A stretch of 64,000 bases of DNA from assembly GCA_030267565.1 (NCBI GenBank), contig BRXU01000019.1:236501-300500 (forward strand). The letters are read 5' to 3'. The position numbers and the translations under genes were made by a program. The DNA comes from Pleodorina starrii. Lineage: Eukaryota; Chlorophyta; Chlorophyceae; Chlamydomonadales; Volvocaceae. Below the pieces are notes generated by a model. That model was not told where the DNA came from and did not search any database. It saw only the letters and a program-made list of their open reading frames with translations. This document shows, piece after piece, positions 15,974-27,885 of the stretch; position 1 is the first letter of the stretch, and every line of letters starts with the position of its first letter.

Positions 15974-16659
15974 CTGCAGGCAAGCGCAACTTGTCCGTAT
16001 CAGCTCCGGCCGACCGTTTGGCGACGCCGCAGTGAAGCCGCGGCAAGCAAGGACGACTGAGCGAGTGGGCAAGACGCAAGAATATTAATTCAGCTAGCGC
16101 TAGCCTGCTGGATCCCGTAGCTCAAGTCATCTGCAAGGCTACGCCACGGACCGAACGCCGCCAACTGAAACAGACCAGGCTACTATCTGCGCCAAGAAAT
16201 ATTGGACTGGCATCTATTGCATGTAAGAAAACATCCGGACCTGCTCCGCCGTTCCGGGCGCAGGCTTGGACTCTGAATTCGACATGTTGCTACAACAACG
16301 CTGAATGAACAATTTGGGGCGATGCCTATATAACCTTATTCCCTGAATCAGTGATCGCGTTTGCATCAGGTGTTTGGGCGTTGCTTAACATCACCGCGGG
16401 ACTAAATACGAGGCAGTTAGCGGGCGCCAACCACCTTCTGGAAAGAGCTCATGAACATGCTTCTTGAAGAGTCCCAACGAATGCACGCTGCGCTACGTGA
16501 GCACCGGCAGCGCCAACTCACTGATAAGTTACCGAAAAACTCGTGGGCGCCAAATGTCAGTCGGCGGCGAGTACCGTGAACCCGAGACCCCCTGCTGTCA
16601 CATACGGCTCATTTAATAAACGGCCGATGCGTATGATTGGTAGGACATTACACAGAGTC
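15974..16659. promoter_or_regulatory. shared upstream region of two divergent genes
   Basis: The spermidine synthase start (15973, minus) and the queuine transferase start (16660, plus) face away from each other across 686 bp. The region has lower GC than its flanks, a CTAGCGCTAG palindrome near 16095 and a TATATAA box at 16327-16333 in plus orientation. The part next to 15973 is probably a 5' UTR intron. Transcription starts cannot be placed. Confidence 0.4.
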
Positions 16660-19600
16660 ATGGCGAGCAGCAGCGGGCAAACCCTGCCCAGCTCTGACAG
16701 CCCGGCCCTGAAGTTCAAGGTGCGCTATGGGAGCGTGGTAAAATAAAAAGTGCATATGCATGCTACTTCAGGTCAGAACACTCTAACATGGGGAAAGTGG
16801 CCTTCTTCGCCTCTCGTCGGCCGACTGACGGAACCTCGCCAAAGCAATCGATCTAGCCCTAGCATCCGGCCGGGTCCGAATGCCCAAGTTCGGTCGTTCG
16901 GCATGATGCGCGGCATGTCTCGACACCCAGCTCACCTTAGGCGCCGGGCCCAGGCACTCGCCACTCCTGTCGTCGTACAGCGTGTCCTTTGGGAACGCTG
17001 CATGCACCCGATACCTCCTCCCTCTACCACCACCTCAACCCCCCACCCCAACCCCCACCCTACCCCCAGGTGGTTGCTGTTCAGGGCCGGGCCCGCTCCT
17101 CCCGAATGACCCTGCCGCACTTCACCGCCCACACGCCCATGTTCATGCCCGTGGGCACACAAGGTGGGCCGGACTGACCCGGGGGTGGGGGTGGGGCCGG
17201 ACCCCCGAGCTTCGGGGTCCAGGATTCCCGCTTGGGTTTGGCGCACGAGTAGCGGGTCCCGGCGCTGGCAATCGGGGGGGGCAGTGGAGGGGGAGGGGGA
17301 GGGAGGAGGAGGGGGAGGGGGGAAAGGGGGGAGGGGGGAAAGGGGGGAGGGGGGAAAGGGGGGAGGGGGCCAGGGGCCCGTAAAGGCGCTCGGTGGGGTG
17401 CGCTGCGAGTGGGAACCGATTTGGGGGGGCAGCTTCACCCCGGCTTGCTTGCAGGCAGGTCTGTGAGCTTGCGGAGAGGGGTGAAGGGACGGAGGGGGGA
17501 GTTCGGGGAGCAGCCCGGACGCATGTGACCCGGGGTGGGGTGGGGTGGGGTGGAGTTGGGGGCTAGGGGGGAGGGTACGTAGGCGCACCTGGCGGGGGTG
17601 CCGGGGAAGCGGCGTGTCCGCACACGGGCGGGGCGGGGCGAGGCGGGGGCAGTCGATCCAGTCCTTGCGCGGCGGTTGGGAGGCGGCGGGGCAGCGGGCG
17701 CCCGCCGGACCGCCCTCCGGTCCCACCCATACCCCCGACCGCCCATCGCCCGCTGACATCCTGGCCCCCGCTATCTCCCTCCCCCCGAATCCATGATGCA
17801 ACTTGAACCCCCTTCGCACCCCTTCGCCGCTGGTCGCTGCAGACCTACGTCCTCCCTCCCCCCATACGCACACCACCACCACCACCACCACCACCTCCCC
17901 CTCCTCTCCTGCTTGGCCAAAACGCACATGGGCCCCCACCTCCCTGCCTGTCTGTCTGTCTGTCTGTCTGTGTGCCCCAGGCTCCGTCAAGGGCATGACC
18001 ACTCAGCAGCTCCAGGAGCTCGACTGCCACGTCATCCTGGGGAACACCTACCACCTGGAGAACCGGCCGGGGAGTGAACTGGTGGATGCCATGGGGGGGC
18101 TGCACGAACTGATCAACTGGCCCAGGTGGGGGGGAGGGGTGCGCAGGGGGACATAAGCATGTAACGGGACCCGAGAGGCTGGGATGGGGTGGCGGGGGGG
18201 GGGGGGCATGGAGGCGGGGAGGGAGGGAGGGGTGTTTCCGTTGGTCGTTGCGGTGTTGGCTGGCTCGCTGTCGTCTCAGGCCTCGTGGGTTCCTATCCCT
18301 TGACAAGTCAGTGAGAGGCCGCCCACACCCCCTCGGAGGGGAGACTCCCTACAAGTGCGGTGCGCTGCGGGGGCCGGCTCGGGGTCGCCCTGTGATCAGT
18401 GCCCCGCCTCGGCATCCCACCAGACCCAGACCCGGACCCAGGTGTAGACCTGACCACTCGCCAGCTACCGTAAATGCCCGTGACCCGACCCGACCCGAGC
18501 CAACGCAACACATCACACACAACCCGACCCGACTCGGCCAACCCATCTTCCCCAATCAAGCGGACAAACCGAACCGAACCCAGCCGTGACCCCCCCCTCC
18601 CGATAAAGGAGCATATCACTCCCTGAACCCCCTCCGCGAAAGGTGGCCCCCCCTGCCATGCGGGTGTTCAGGAGCGCACTGCGTGAGGGGATCAGTGGAG
18701 GTGGAGTGGCGCACGTGGCGTTGCGCTGGTGTAAAACCAAAGCCCGGCGGCGGTTGCCTAATGCCCTAGTGTGGTGGTGGCGGATACCCCCCCCCCCCAC
18801 TCCCTGACCCCCTCCCCAGCCTGTCCGCCCCCTCCGACGACTGTCCCCCGCCCCGCTCCCAACGACGCTCCCTGCCCGCCTGCCTGCCGCGGTTGCCGAT
18901 GCCGACGCCAACCCTCTTCTCACCCCCCATTTCCCCCCATGGCCACCCGTCCCCACCCCATTCCACACATTTTAGCCCCCTCCCCCCCTCTCCCCCTCCC
19001 CCCTCTACCCCCCAGGGGCATGCTCACCGACAGCGGCGGCTTCCAGATGGTCTCCCTGCTCCACCTGGCCGAGATCACCGAGCAGGGCGTCACCTTCCAG
19101 AGCCCGGTGGACGGATCCGCCATGCTGCTCACCCCGGAGCAGTCCATTGCCATTCAGAACAGACTGGGGGCGGACATCATTATGGCGCTGGATGACGTGG
19201 TGCCCACAACCGCAAAGTGAGGGGGGGGAGGGGGGGAGGGTGGGGGGTTGTGGGGGGGAGAGCGGGGTTGGAGCCCTTACCCCGTCCTGGCAGCTGGCAC
19301 CCCGCCCCCGAGCCTGTCTCCCTGCTTATTTCCACCCACCCACTCACCCAACCAACCCCCCCACCCACCCACCCTCCCCTTCCCTCCCCCCTCCCCCCTT
19401 CCTCCAACCCCCTCAGCGACCCTGCCCGGTTCGAGGAGGCCACCCACCGGACCACACGTTGGATAGACCGCTGCATCGCCGCCCACTCCCGACCCGGGGA
19501 GCAGAACCTGTTCGCAATCGTGCAGGGGGGGCTGGACACCCGGCTGAGGGAGATCAGCATGCAGGTGGGGGGGGGTAGGGTGTTGGGGGGGGAGGGAGGG

Positions 19601-22443
19601 GGGGCCTCAGGGGGGGACGGGGGCTGCACACGGCCAGGTTGGCGAGGTTGGAGTGGCGAGTAGTAGCCTGCTTGGTGGGGGGCCTGAGGGGGTCATCCGC
19701 GCAAAGGCTGGGGTCCGTGGGAACTGGGAAGAGAGGATCCAGTGTCTCCGGTGGTATCCAGCGTCCGGCTTAATGACGGAGTGGGAATTTGGGGGGGGGA
19801 GGAAGGGAGGAGGAAGGGAGGGGGAGGCATCTGGTGGTGTGGATGTTGGGGGGTCGGGGGGGGGCAGGGGGGATGGAGGGATGGACAGTCCGCTTGGTAG
19901 GGTGTGTGGGGGGGGGGGGGGCGGAGAGGAGGGCTGTGTTTTGGGCTGTAGAGGGGCGGAGGCCGCAGGGGTTGTATGTATTTTTAGGAATTTAGCCTTT
20001 CAGGATCAAAGGCTTTCGGTTTTAGGGTTTTAGGTTTCCCACATCCCCCTGCGCCCATGCTCCTCCCCCCCCTTCCCCCCCCCCCCGTCCCCTCTCCCTC
20101 CCTCCCCCCCCCCACCCCCCCACCCCAGCAACTGGTGGCTCGCGACCTGCCCGGCTACGCCATCGGCGGCCTGGCGGGCGGCGAGTCCAAGGATGACTTT
20201 TGGCGGGTTGTGTCTCAGTGCACTGCGGGCCTGCCCCCCGGCAAACCCCGCTACGTGATGGGTATTGGCTACCCCCTGGATATTGTGGTGTGCAGTGCGC
20301 TGGGGGCCGACATGTTCGACTCGGTGTACCCCACACGTACCGCCAGGTTCGGAGTGGCGCTGGTGCCCGAGGTAGGGGGGGGCCCGGACGGGGGGGGCGG
20401 GGGCGGGGGGAGGTGGGGCTTTCGAGTCCGAGTCCGAGTTCGAGTCTGTGTCCAGCCGCGCAGCGTAGGCCCTGGCTCGCTCACTCGCTCGCTCGCTCGC
20501 TTGCTCGTGAGCAGACCTGGCAAACTTGCGCCCCGAAACCAACCAAGTGCAACCTGGCACCCGGCCGAGGTGGCACGCGGCCAGCCCACTCAAATCCACA
20601 CACCCCAATTCCCGGCCCCCCTTCTGTCTCCTTGAATTACCCCCAATGCCCCCACTGTCCTACTTTCCCCCCTTCCCTACCCCCTTCCCTACCCTCCCCC
20701 CTCCCCCTTCCCTTCCCTCCCCTCCCCCCCCAGGGTGTCCTAAAGCTCAAGAACGCCGCCCACGCCCGCGACTTCCGCCCCCTGGACCCCTCGTGCGACT
20801 GCATGGTGTGTCGTACATACAGCCGGGCCTACCTCCACAATGTGGTCACCCGGGGCATCGCCTCCGCTGCCGTGCTGGTGACGTACCACAATGTGGCGTA
20901 CACACAGGCGCTCACCCGGAACATGCGCAGGGCCATAGAGGTGGGGTGTGTGTGTGTGGGGGGGGGGGGGCGGGGGGGGGATGGGGGATAGGGGGGGGGG
21001 GCCGGGTGTGTAGGCGGAGGAGGTGGGTTGGGGTTATTAGTTGTGGGACGGGAGGGAGGGATGTGATGGCAGGGCGGCGGTGTATGATTGGGTGGGGTGT
21101 ATGTGTGTGTGACGAGGGAGAGTAGCGCCGACTGGAAGGGAGCGGGGGAGGGGGGCCGGGGGAAGAGGGGGAGGGGGCGCACAAATGGCAGTGAACCGCA
21201 GCTGCGGGGCGAGTGGAGGAGGCTGAGTTCCTCCTCCACACGTGTGCACCGAGCCCCGAGTGTCCCTGGCCCTCCCTGGCCCTCCCGGGTTGAAACATGA
21301 TGCCGCCCTCTGCTACCTGCCCGGCGGCCCCTCCCGCCCTTGACCGCCAGAGTTGAGATCCCGGCCCGCCGCTGACCCACCCCCTCACCATTACCAACCG
21401 CCATCCTGGGGCGACCACCCCGCCCCGCCCTCCCTGGCGTATCCCCCGTGTGTCTTGATTTGCCCTTTGGGTTCCTCTTCTAACCCGCGGATAAACACTC
21501 TCCCCTCCCCTCCCCTCCCGGTCCACCCCCCTCTCAGGAGCAGCGCTTCCCCGACTGGGTCCGCGGCTACCTGGGGACCATGTTTCCAAAGGTACGGGCG
21601 CAGGGGGGGCGGCGGGGGGGGGACGGGCGGGGGCGGCGGGGGTTAATAAAGAACGTACCGAAGCGGGGGGCCGGAGGCGACGCGGGCTGAGTTGCAGCTG
21701 CCTAGCTAGGCTTGCTGACGACTGTACCGGAGCTTGTATGTATGTGGTGGGGGGGCGAAGGAGCCGCTGGAGATGTTGGGTTTAGCGGTGGGTTCGAGCT
21801 GCAGCGCCCTGGCTGTTTGCTCCCTCCCTCCCTCCCCAATGGGCTGTTTTCATCTTCGCACCACGTCTGCATCAGGTGCTGCACCAGGTCCTGACCCCCT
21901 CTTGACTCCCGGGGCCCCGCCCCTCTGCCGACCCCCCCCCCCCCGAACCGAACCGGACCGGACCGAACCGACCTATCGCTGAGCGACCCGGCCGCTCCGT
22001 CCCCCTCCCCCTCCCCCTCCCCCACCTTGTCCATGGGTGTCCAGCGCAGCGCAGGTATTCCCACGGCCCCCCCGACATCAGCCCCGGCATCAGCCCCTAC
22101 ATGCACTGACGTACCGATACCTCGTCCGCCCCTCCGACCCTGGTCGGCCACATCCTTTAAATTCCCCACCTGGATCTAAACCCATCCCTAAAATCCCTAA
22201 AACCCTAAAACCCTTAAGACCCTTAAAACCCTAAAACCCTTAAACCCCCCCACACACGCACACGCCCACCCCCAGGGTGACGTGCCCGGCTGGGTGCGCG
22301 ACGCCATGGACGCAGCGGGGATCAGTCTGGAGGGGGTGGTGGCGCCCACACACGCCCCCACCTCGACCCCGGCGGCGACGGACAAGTCCGCAGCGACGGA
22401 GGGCGGGGCGGCGGTCGTTGGCGGCGGGGCAGCGCCCGGGTGA
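16660..22443 (+). CDS. QTRT1: queuine tRNA-ribosyltransferase, catalytic subunit
   Basis: Exchanges guanine at wobble position 34 of GUN-anticodon tRNAs for queuine. Nine exons join in frame: 16660-16719, 17070-17163, 17981-18125, 19016-19216, 19417-19564, 20129-20371, 20734-20940, 21538-21591 and 22276-22443, giving 439 residues (human QTRT1 has about 400). Landmarks are GRARSSRM at 26-33, MPVGTQG at 46-52, LGNTYHL in exon 3, DSGGFQM with Asp105, VQGGLD in exon 5, [10 protein letters not shown] at 226-235, and [15 protein letters not shown] from 277 with the nucleophile at Asp280. Zinc ligands are Cys318, Cys320, Cys323 and His349, with the same C-x-C-x2-C and 26-residue spacing as bacterial Tgt. 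Residues after about 400 form an Ala/Thr/Gly-rich tail not needed for catalysis. Eukaryotic enzymes pair with QTRT2, which is not in this window. Confidence 0.96.
17278..17369 (+). repeat. G-rich minisatellite in intron 2 of the QTRT1 gene
   Basis: Repeated GGGGGGAAAGGGGGGAGG blocks, up to four nearly identical, with many runs of four or more G. It could form G-quadruplexes in the coding-strand transcript. Confidence 0.75.
20018..20035 (+). repeat. telomere-like repeats in QTRT1 intron 5
   Basis: GGTTTTAGGGTTTTAGG, two perfect TTTTAGG(G) units about 90 bp upstream of the exon 6 acceptor, preceded by degenerate TTTAG pieces. Confidence 0.5.
22184..22245 (-). repeat. telomere-like repeats in last QTRT1 intron
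   Basis: About eight CCCTAAAA or CCCTTAAA/CCCTTAAG units in 62 bp, only 30 bp before the exon 9 acceptor. This is the longest telomere-like tract in the window and matches TTTTAGGG on the minus strand. Confidence 0.65.
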
Positions 22444-24716
22444 GCGTTCGACGGAGGGAGCAGTAGGAGGAGGACGAGGATGGGGACGGGAGGGGACGGA
22501 GCAGCCCGGCCCGGGCCCGTTCGTGTTCCGTCGGGGAGGGATCCGAGGGGTGGGGGGGGGGCTGGGGCGAGCGATGCATGTGCCCATGTGCCCCCAGGTC
22601 ATGCAACATGGCCGGCTGCAGCTGCTCTGTTGAGCGGTAGATAGGCTGGGTTGTGCTGCTGTGCTGCTGTGGACACAACACAAGACGGGCGCATGTGGGG
22701 CGGGGCGGAAGAGGGGGCAACGTTGACGCACGTGAAGCGAGGTGCGTGTGTGTGTATGTGTGGTGCGCTTGTGCTGGCCCGTAAGTAGATGGGGCGGGCG
22801 GTTGTTGTTTGACTGACATGTGGCATGGTGAGATGCAAGAGGAGAGGAGGGGAGAGGAGACCCAAAGGCGGGTGGGGAGTTGGGGGATCGGTGGGAGCGG
22901 CGCAACGGCTGTCGAGGGCTGTCGGGTGGTGGTTGGTTGAGGGCCTATGGTTTCGTGCGCTTCCCCACCGGTTGTGCGTCGGTTTCCGACCTTCCCGCGC
23001 GCCTCCCCCCAACCCTGCAGGCAGGCAGACAGGTTAGGTACTAGGATGTTGGGTGTTGGGTGTGGGGATCCCGGGTTACGTGGGGGAGGCGAGCGAGGGG
23101 TCGGAGGGGGAGGCAGGCTGGGGAGGCGATACAGCAGTGCGTCTTGTCCACAAGTCGTACTGCGCACGTACAAGCAGTACAAGTAGTACCGCACACGCGC
23201 GTATGTACATCCGTGTGACGGTCGAGCAGCGGCCCCGGCAGCAGGTGATGACGTGGCCGCAAATCCTGATGACACTGATGACACAGTGGTTGGTACGGCT
23301 GACACATGACCTATCTGTACGTTGTACGGCCCTAGCCATATATAGCCATGGCCGTGCAATAATGCGCTTGTTTCCCGGATTCGCGGCGGCCCCATGCCGG
23401 TGTGGGTGTGTGCGTACTTACTTACCGTACTTACGTGGCACCGGCAGTGACGGTGGGCTCCAGTCCCGGGGAAGGGAAGGGAAGGGAAGGGCAGAGCCGG
23501 CGGGTCAGCAGCAGCACGCACCGGTGGGTGTAGGTGTGTGCGAGATAGATTCGGATGGATGGACGTACGAACGGACCTTCGGACGTGCGTGCGGACGCGA
23601 CTTGTATATCCGGTATCTGTATATACGTTATCTCACCTATATATGTATCGGCAACTAGGTACTCTATTCGAGGGTGCCAAGCGTGAGGAGTTGCCGAGAT
23701 AGTTGAACAATCACCACCGCCAGCGGTCAACGCAGCCCTGTCAGCGGTCAGCGCGTAATGACTGAGAGATAGATGCCTAAATGAGCACATCGATAAACGA
23801 ACAGAGGAAGTAAAGGGCTTTCAAGTGCCGCGCGTGGCTTGCTTGTGGCATGCATGGGCCGCCGTTGCTTCATGACAAAAATGCAGCGACGACCGGGCCC
23901 TCGGGTCACGCGCGCAGGGCCGTACATACACAACTCCGGGCGGCGTCGGCCCCGGAGCAGCTCCGCTCCGCACCTCCGCGGCGAGGCGAGGCGAGGCGAG
24001 GTGAGGCGGGGATCCGCCCGAATGAAACAAACACTTTTCAATTCCCCGCTCGGGGGGGGGGGTGGACGATTGGTGTGTGTACCAACAGGGTTTGGGAATG
24101 TGACCCCGCCCATAGATACATGCATAACTGAACATCTGACACCAAAACTACACATACGAGCGAACCCGCCTGAGAGCCAATTAAAGACTAACAAAGCTCT
24201 CAGCGCTTAAGGTCATGACACTACGCGCCAAAGATCATGACACGCGTGAAGACAACGCATTGGCAGGCGGAGAGAACGCCTGACGTGTGAAGGGCGCCAT
24301 TCGTCGCGGAAAGTTGCGGCGAGCCCGCATGCGCTGCTGGCGGGACGTTTCAAGCTGCCCTCAAAACCACGCACGTATGTACCTGTGGGGACGCAATCCT
24401 TACGATTGTTACAGGCCAGGCTTTAAAACCCGGACAGGAAGCTGAACATTAGTTTTCACCACGTACCCGCGGCAATCGTATATATATGTGATCCGTTCGT
24501 TAGGCAGGTTGTTGGACTGATCAGTCAGCCTTACAAACAAGCCATACATCCGTTTATATTCACACCCCTCTCGTTGCGATGCGCATATATAAAGATGTAT
24601 GAAATGCAACACACGCACGCACGCATGTTCCGGCAGCTTCTGGGTGCTCAAAACCCAGTCTGCCAAACTGTAACTGCCTGTAACTGTAAACTGCTACAGA
24701 AAGTACGAGGGCATCA
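22444..24716. other. 3' flank of QTRT1 gene and intergenic DNA
   Basis: No gene was recognised. The first kilobase is G/T-rich on the plus strand, as in algal 3' UTRs, and creates long meaningless antisense frames. There is a GGCGA pentamer run near 23983-24005. Three TGTAA motifs cluster at about 24670-24690, just before the next gene start. Confidence 0.4.
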
Positions 24717-26654
24717 ATGGGACCCGTTTTGAAGGCGGCCAGCTCTCTTCAATTTTTATCAAACTCCCTCTCTATTACACTCCAATCAAGCAACGTTGCC
24801 CTTGCCGCCTTCGATATCTCCGTCCGACGACAGCAAATAATCAACACCACTGAAGCGCGCGCACAGCTTCAAAGAGCTCGGCGAATTCCTTCACCGACAC
24901 ACCAAGACTCTTCATTTCTGTTACCAGAGAGCTATGTCGGTGCGCATCGGGACTGCCAGCCGGCGGCGGTGAGTTTTCTTCGGTTTGTCTGATGTATGTA
25001 TGTTAAGCGCTGCGGCACAGCGCCGGTTTTCATTGGTTCGAGCATTCATACGAGACGCAGATGCATATCTAGACTCATAAGAAACTGTTTACTTTTTGCG
25101 CGCAGGACTGCTGCTGTGACGGCCGCAGCAGTGTCGCCTCGGGTAACCCAGCTGCTGGCGGATATCGCGGCTGCCTGGCAGGAGCAGCTGCAGCGACTTC
25201 CGAGGCTTCCGGGCTGCCCTAAGCAGGTATGCACATGTCCAGCCCCGCGCGTCAGGTGGAGCGAGCAAATGGCTCACACATGCGACATGCGTCATGCCGT
25301 GCGTGTGAATGTCGATCGGTGTATGCATGTATGTACCGTCGTCCCACCTCCGTCTCAGCCCGCCGCATCCTACCCTTGTTCGCCTAGAAGCAATCTCTAG
25401 AGCGATCCGCTGATCGGAGTATTGGTCCGAATCCCCTGGTCGGAATGCACCACATGCACCACACCGGGGCGGGCGGGCGTGTAGCGTGTAACACACATAC
25501 CGCAGCACTGCACTGCACGTACGCACACACCGGCATACGTACGACAACCACTCCATTTGCTTTATTTTGACCCTGCCGCGCGCCCCTCACTACGCCACGC
25601 ATCATGACCCATCATCCATCAGCCATTTCGTCCCTTTCCAACGCCGAATGTGTGCACGCATCGGCGATCGAGCCGTACGTCCATCCCCCACTTGTCCCTC
25701 ACTCCGCCTGCTGCCTCCAACTCACCCCGCACACACCGACCTTATGCTGCTGCCCCACTCGCACTCGCAGGTATCCCAGCAGCAGCAGATCCCAACACCT
25801 TTGGAAGCCCTGACCCGCGTCCTTCTACACCGCTCGACACAGCAGGAGGCTCCCAACATCATCAACACCACCTCATCATCATCACCATCAAACTCCTCCG
25901 CTACCGTCAGCTGCTGCACACCAGCCCCAGCGGCCCCGGCCCCAGCGGCCCCGGCCCCAGCCCCGTCGGTACCTTCCTATCCTATCCCAGCAGCAGCATC
26001 CAGCCCCTGCTGCTGGACGGCCCACCTCCCCTCCAAGTACCTCGGGCTGTACCTCGACGTCAGCGAGTCGTTCCTGGATGACTACGAGTGGGGGACCACT
26101 CCCGCACCCGCACCCCGCCACAGCTCCCCTGCTGCCGGACAAAGCAGCAGCAGCTGCAGCAGCATCAACAGCAGCATCCAGGTGGCGGCGGCCGCCAGCT
26201 CGTCGCCCCCGCCCCCGCCGGTCCAGCAGCAGCAGCAGCAGGTCAGCGCACCAGAAGCAGAAGCCAGCGACGGAGCCACCGCTGCCACCGCCACCGCCGC
26301 CGCCTCCGAGCCGCCGCCTCCATTCCGGCCTTGGGGCCCTGGAGGACAGCTCGGCGGCAGCTGGGGGCTCAACCTATCTGAGGCGCTGCAGCAGGCGCGG
26401 AACGGAACGGTGGGCAAGGTGGCGGCGGTGCGCGTGGCGGCGGAAAAGCATCAGTGCAGCAGGCGGCCGTGCAGCAGGCCCCAGCGAAGACCGCGGCGGC
26501 CCCGCGCCCCAGCTTCATGCAGCCCACGGCATCGTCGATGCAGCACTCGACGGCGGCGGGGCGCGCGCACATAGCTCACAAGGCGGCAGGGCGGGCGGTT
26601 GCGCAGCAGCAGCAGCAGCGCCAGCAGCGCCAGCGGGTGGTTCGCTTCCGCTGA
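24717..26654 (+). CDS. unrecognised multi-exon protein with Gln/Ala/Pro/Ser-rich tail
   Basis: The best in-frame model has exons 24717-24939, 25129-25226, 25771-26409 (or 26418) and 26460-26654, about 385 residues. It starts at ATG (MGPVLKAASSLQFLSNSLSI) and continues with predicted helical segments DISVRRQQIINTTEARAQLQ and VTQLLADIAAAWQEQLQRL. Exon 3 holds LPSKYLGLYLDVSESFLDDY between long Ala/Pro/Ser/Gln stretches; the end is Gln-rich. An alternative first donor at 24969 (GTGAGT) would put the next exon into a stopped frame. The last intron would be only 41-50 nt, so read-through to a stop at 26574 is also possible. No family was recognised; the helical start suggests a coiled-coil or adaptor protein, which is inference only. 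Confidence 0.5.
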
Positions 26655-26885
26655 ATGTCAGCTGCGGGTGATGACTGCGTGCGTGCGTGGATGAAGTGCG
26701 TGCGTGCGTGCGTGCGGACATTTGATATTCGGTATGCAAGTAAATGAAATAAAGGCCGGAAATAAAAAGGCTCACCACCACGCAAATTCACCGACGGCGG
26801 GTCGATTTGGGCGATTTGGGCGATTTTATCTATCTACGAGATAAGGGAACACCTGCTGACCGCCACCTAATGAATGAATGTATGG

Positions 26886-26887
<2 letters not shown>

Positions 26888-26917
<30 letters not shown>

Positions 26918-26928
26918 TGTATGTATGT
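26888..26928. repeat. TATG microsatellite
   Basis: About ten uninterrupted TATG units downstream of the unrecognised gene ending at 26654. Confidence 0.9.
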
Positions 26929-27296
26929 GCCGGCTGAAATGGCACGTGTGATGAGGCATATACGAACATACGTACTTCTGTGTGGAGTGGCCGGATGTGG
27001 GCGGGCGGTGCCGGTGCCGGATGCACTGGATGGGTGGGTGACATGCATGCACGCACTGGCACTTGCAAACATTGATACATGTGCGTGCGTTCGGTTGGAC
27101 GCACGTGCGTGTTTGTGTGTTGGGGTGGCGGTCATAAACTGCGGACGCGCGCCGACTTTGTAGCTAGGTAGCTGGAGAACGATATGTGATAGGTGCTTGA
27201 ACGACGATGCGTGGCGGCGCGCGCGGCGGGCCATCATTTGGGGTTTACGTTTGCGTGTCTTGCCTTGCCTTGCCTTGGTCACTCCCACCCACATGC

Positions 27297-27372
27297 GCGG
27301 GGAACGTGTAGCGGCGGACTCTAATATTAATATATTATAGCGGGGAACGTATAGCGGCGGACGCTAGTATTA
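27297..27372. repeat. 33-bp direct repeats around an AT-rich palindrome
   Basis: Copies 27297-27329 and 27340-27372 share GCGGGGAACGT, TAGCGGCGGAC and a TATTA end with about four differences. Between them lies AT-rich TAATATATTATA. Confidence 0.75.
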
Positions 27373-27798
27373 TCAAGACATTACGGGAGGGAGTGTGTCC
27401 GCCCCTGTTCAGCCATGGATGGTGCTAGCCAATATAGCTGTACATCTACTGTACCTGTTACCGAGATGTGCTTAACATTGGCTTGTTCTGCTCTTGTAAT
27501 GTAATATCCGTGAGCACTTCTGTTTGTGGAACCGCCGTGAAAGCGATACCCCCTCGCTCGCTCGCTCGGTAGTTAGTTAGTTAGTTACATGCCCTAGAAT
27601 GTAGTTATTGCCCAGCCCAGAGCAATCGCCGAGCAGCCCTATAGTTATTTTGCATTTACGCCAACTGCGCATCTCTGCTGGACAGGAATGTTTTGTTTAA
27701 GCCACGCAACCATGCAGCCATGTCTTTATCAGGCTGGACGGTACGATGCAGACTGGTAGCATACCTAAGCGGGGAATCGCTCGCGTTAAAACACGAGG

Positions 27799-27885
27799 CG
27801 ACAACCAGCGACTCTGGGGGCAGTCGGCTCAAACATCCCCGGATGGGGGCCCTGGCGTAAAGACAAAGGCACCTGTTGCTTCGCT
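27799..27885 (+). repeat. flanking element, left copy
   Basis: CGACAACCAGCGACTCT through GCTTCGCT, roughly 80 percent identical by eye to 34299-34388, in the same orientation. The pair brackets the 250-bp satellite. Confidence 0.7.

Noticed and set aside
22322..23521. 399-codon minus-strand frame behind the QTRT1 gene.
   Set aside because: Partly antisense to exon 9 and its G/T-rich 3' flank; His/Thr/Pro-rich, with no splice signals or motifs.
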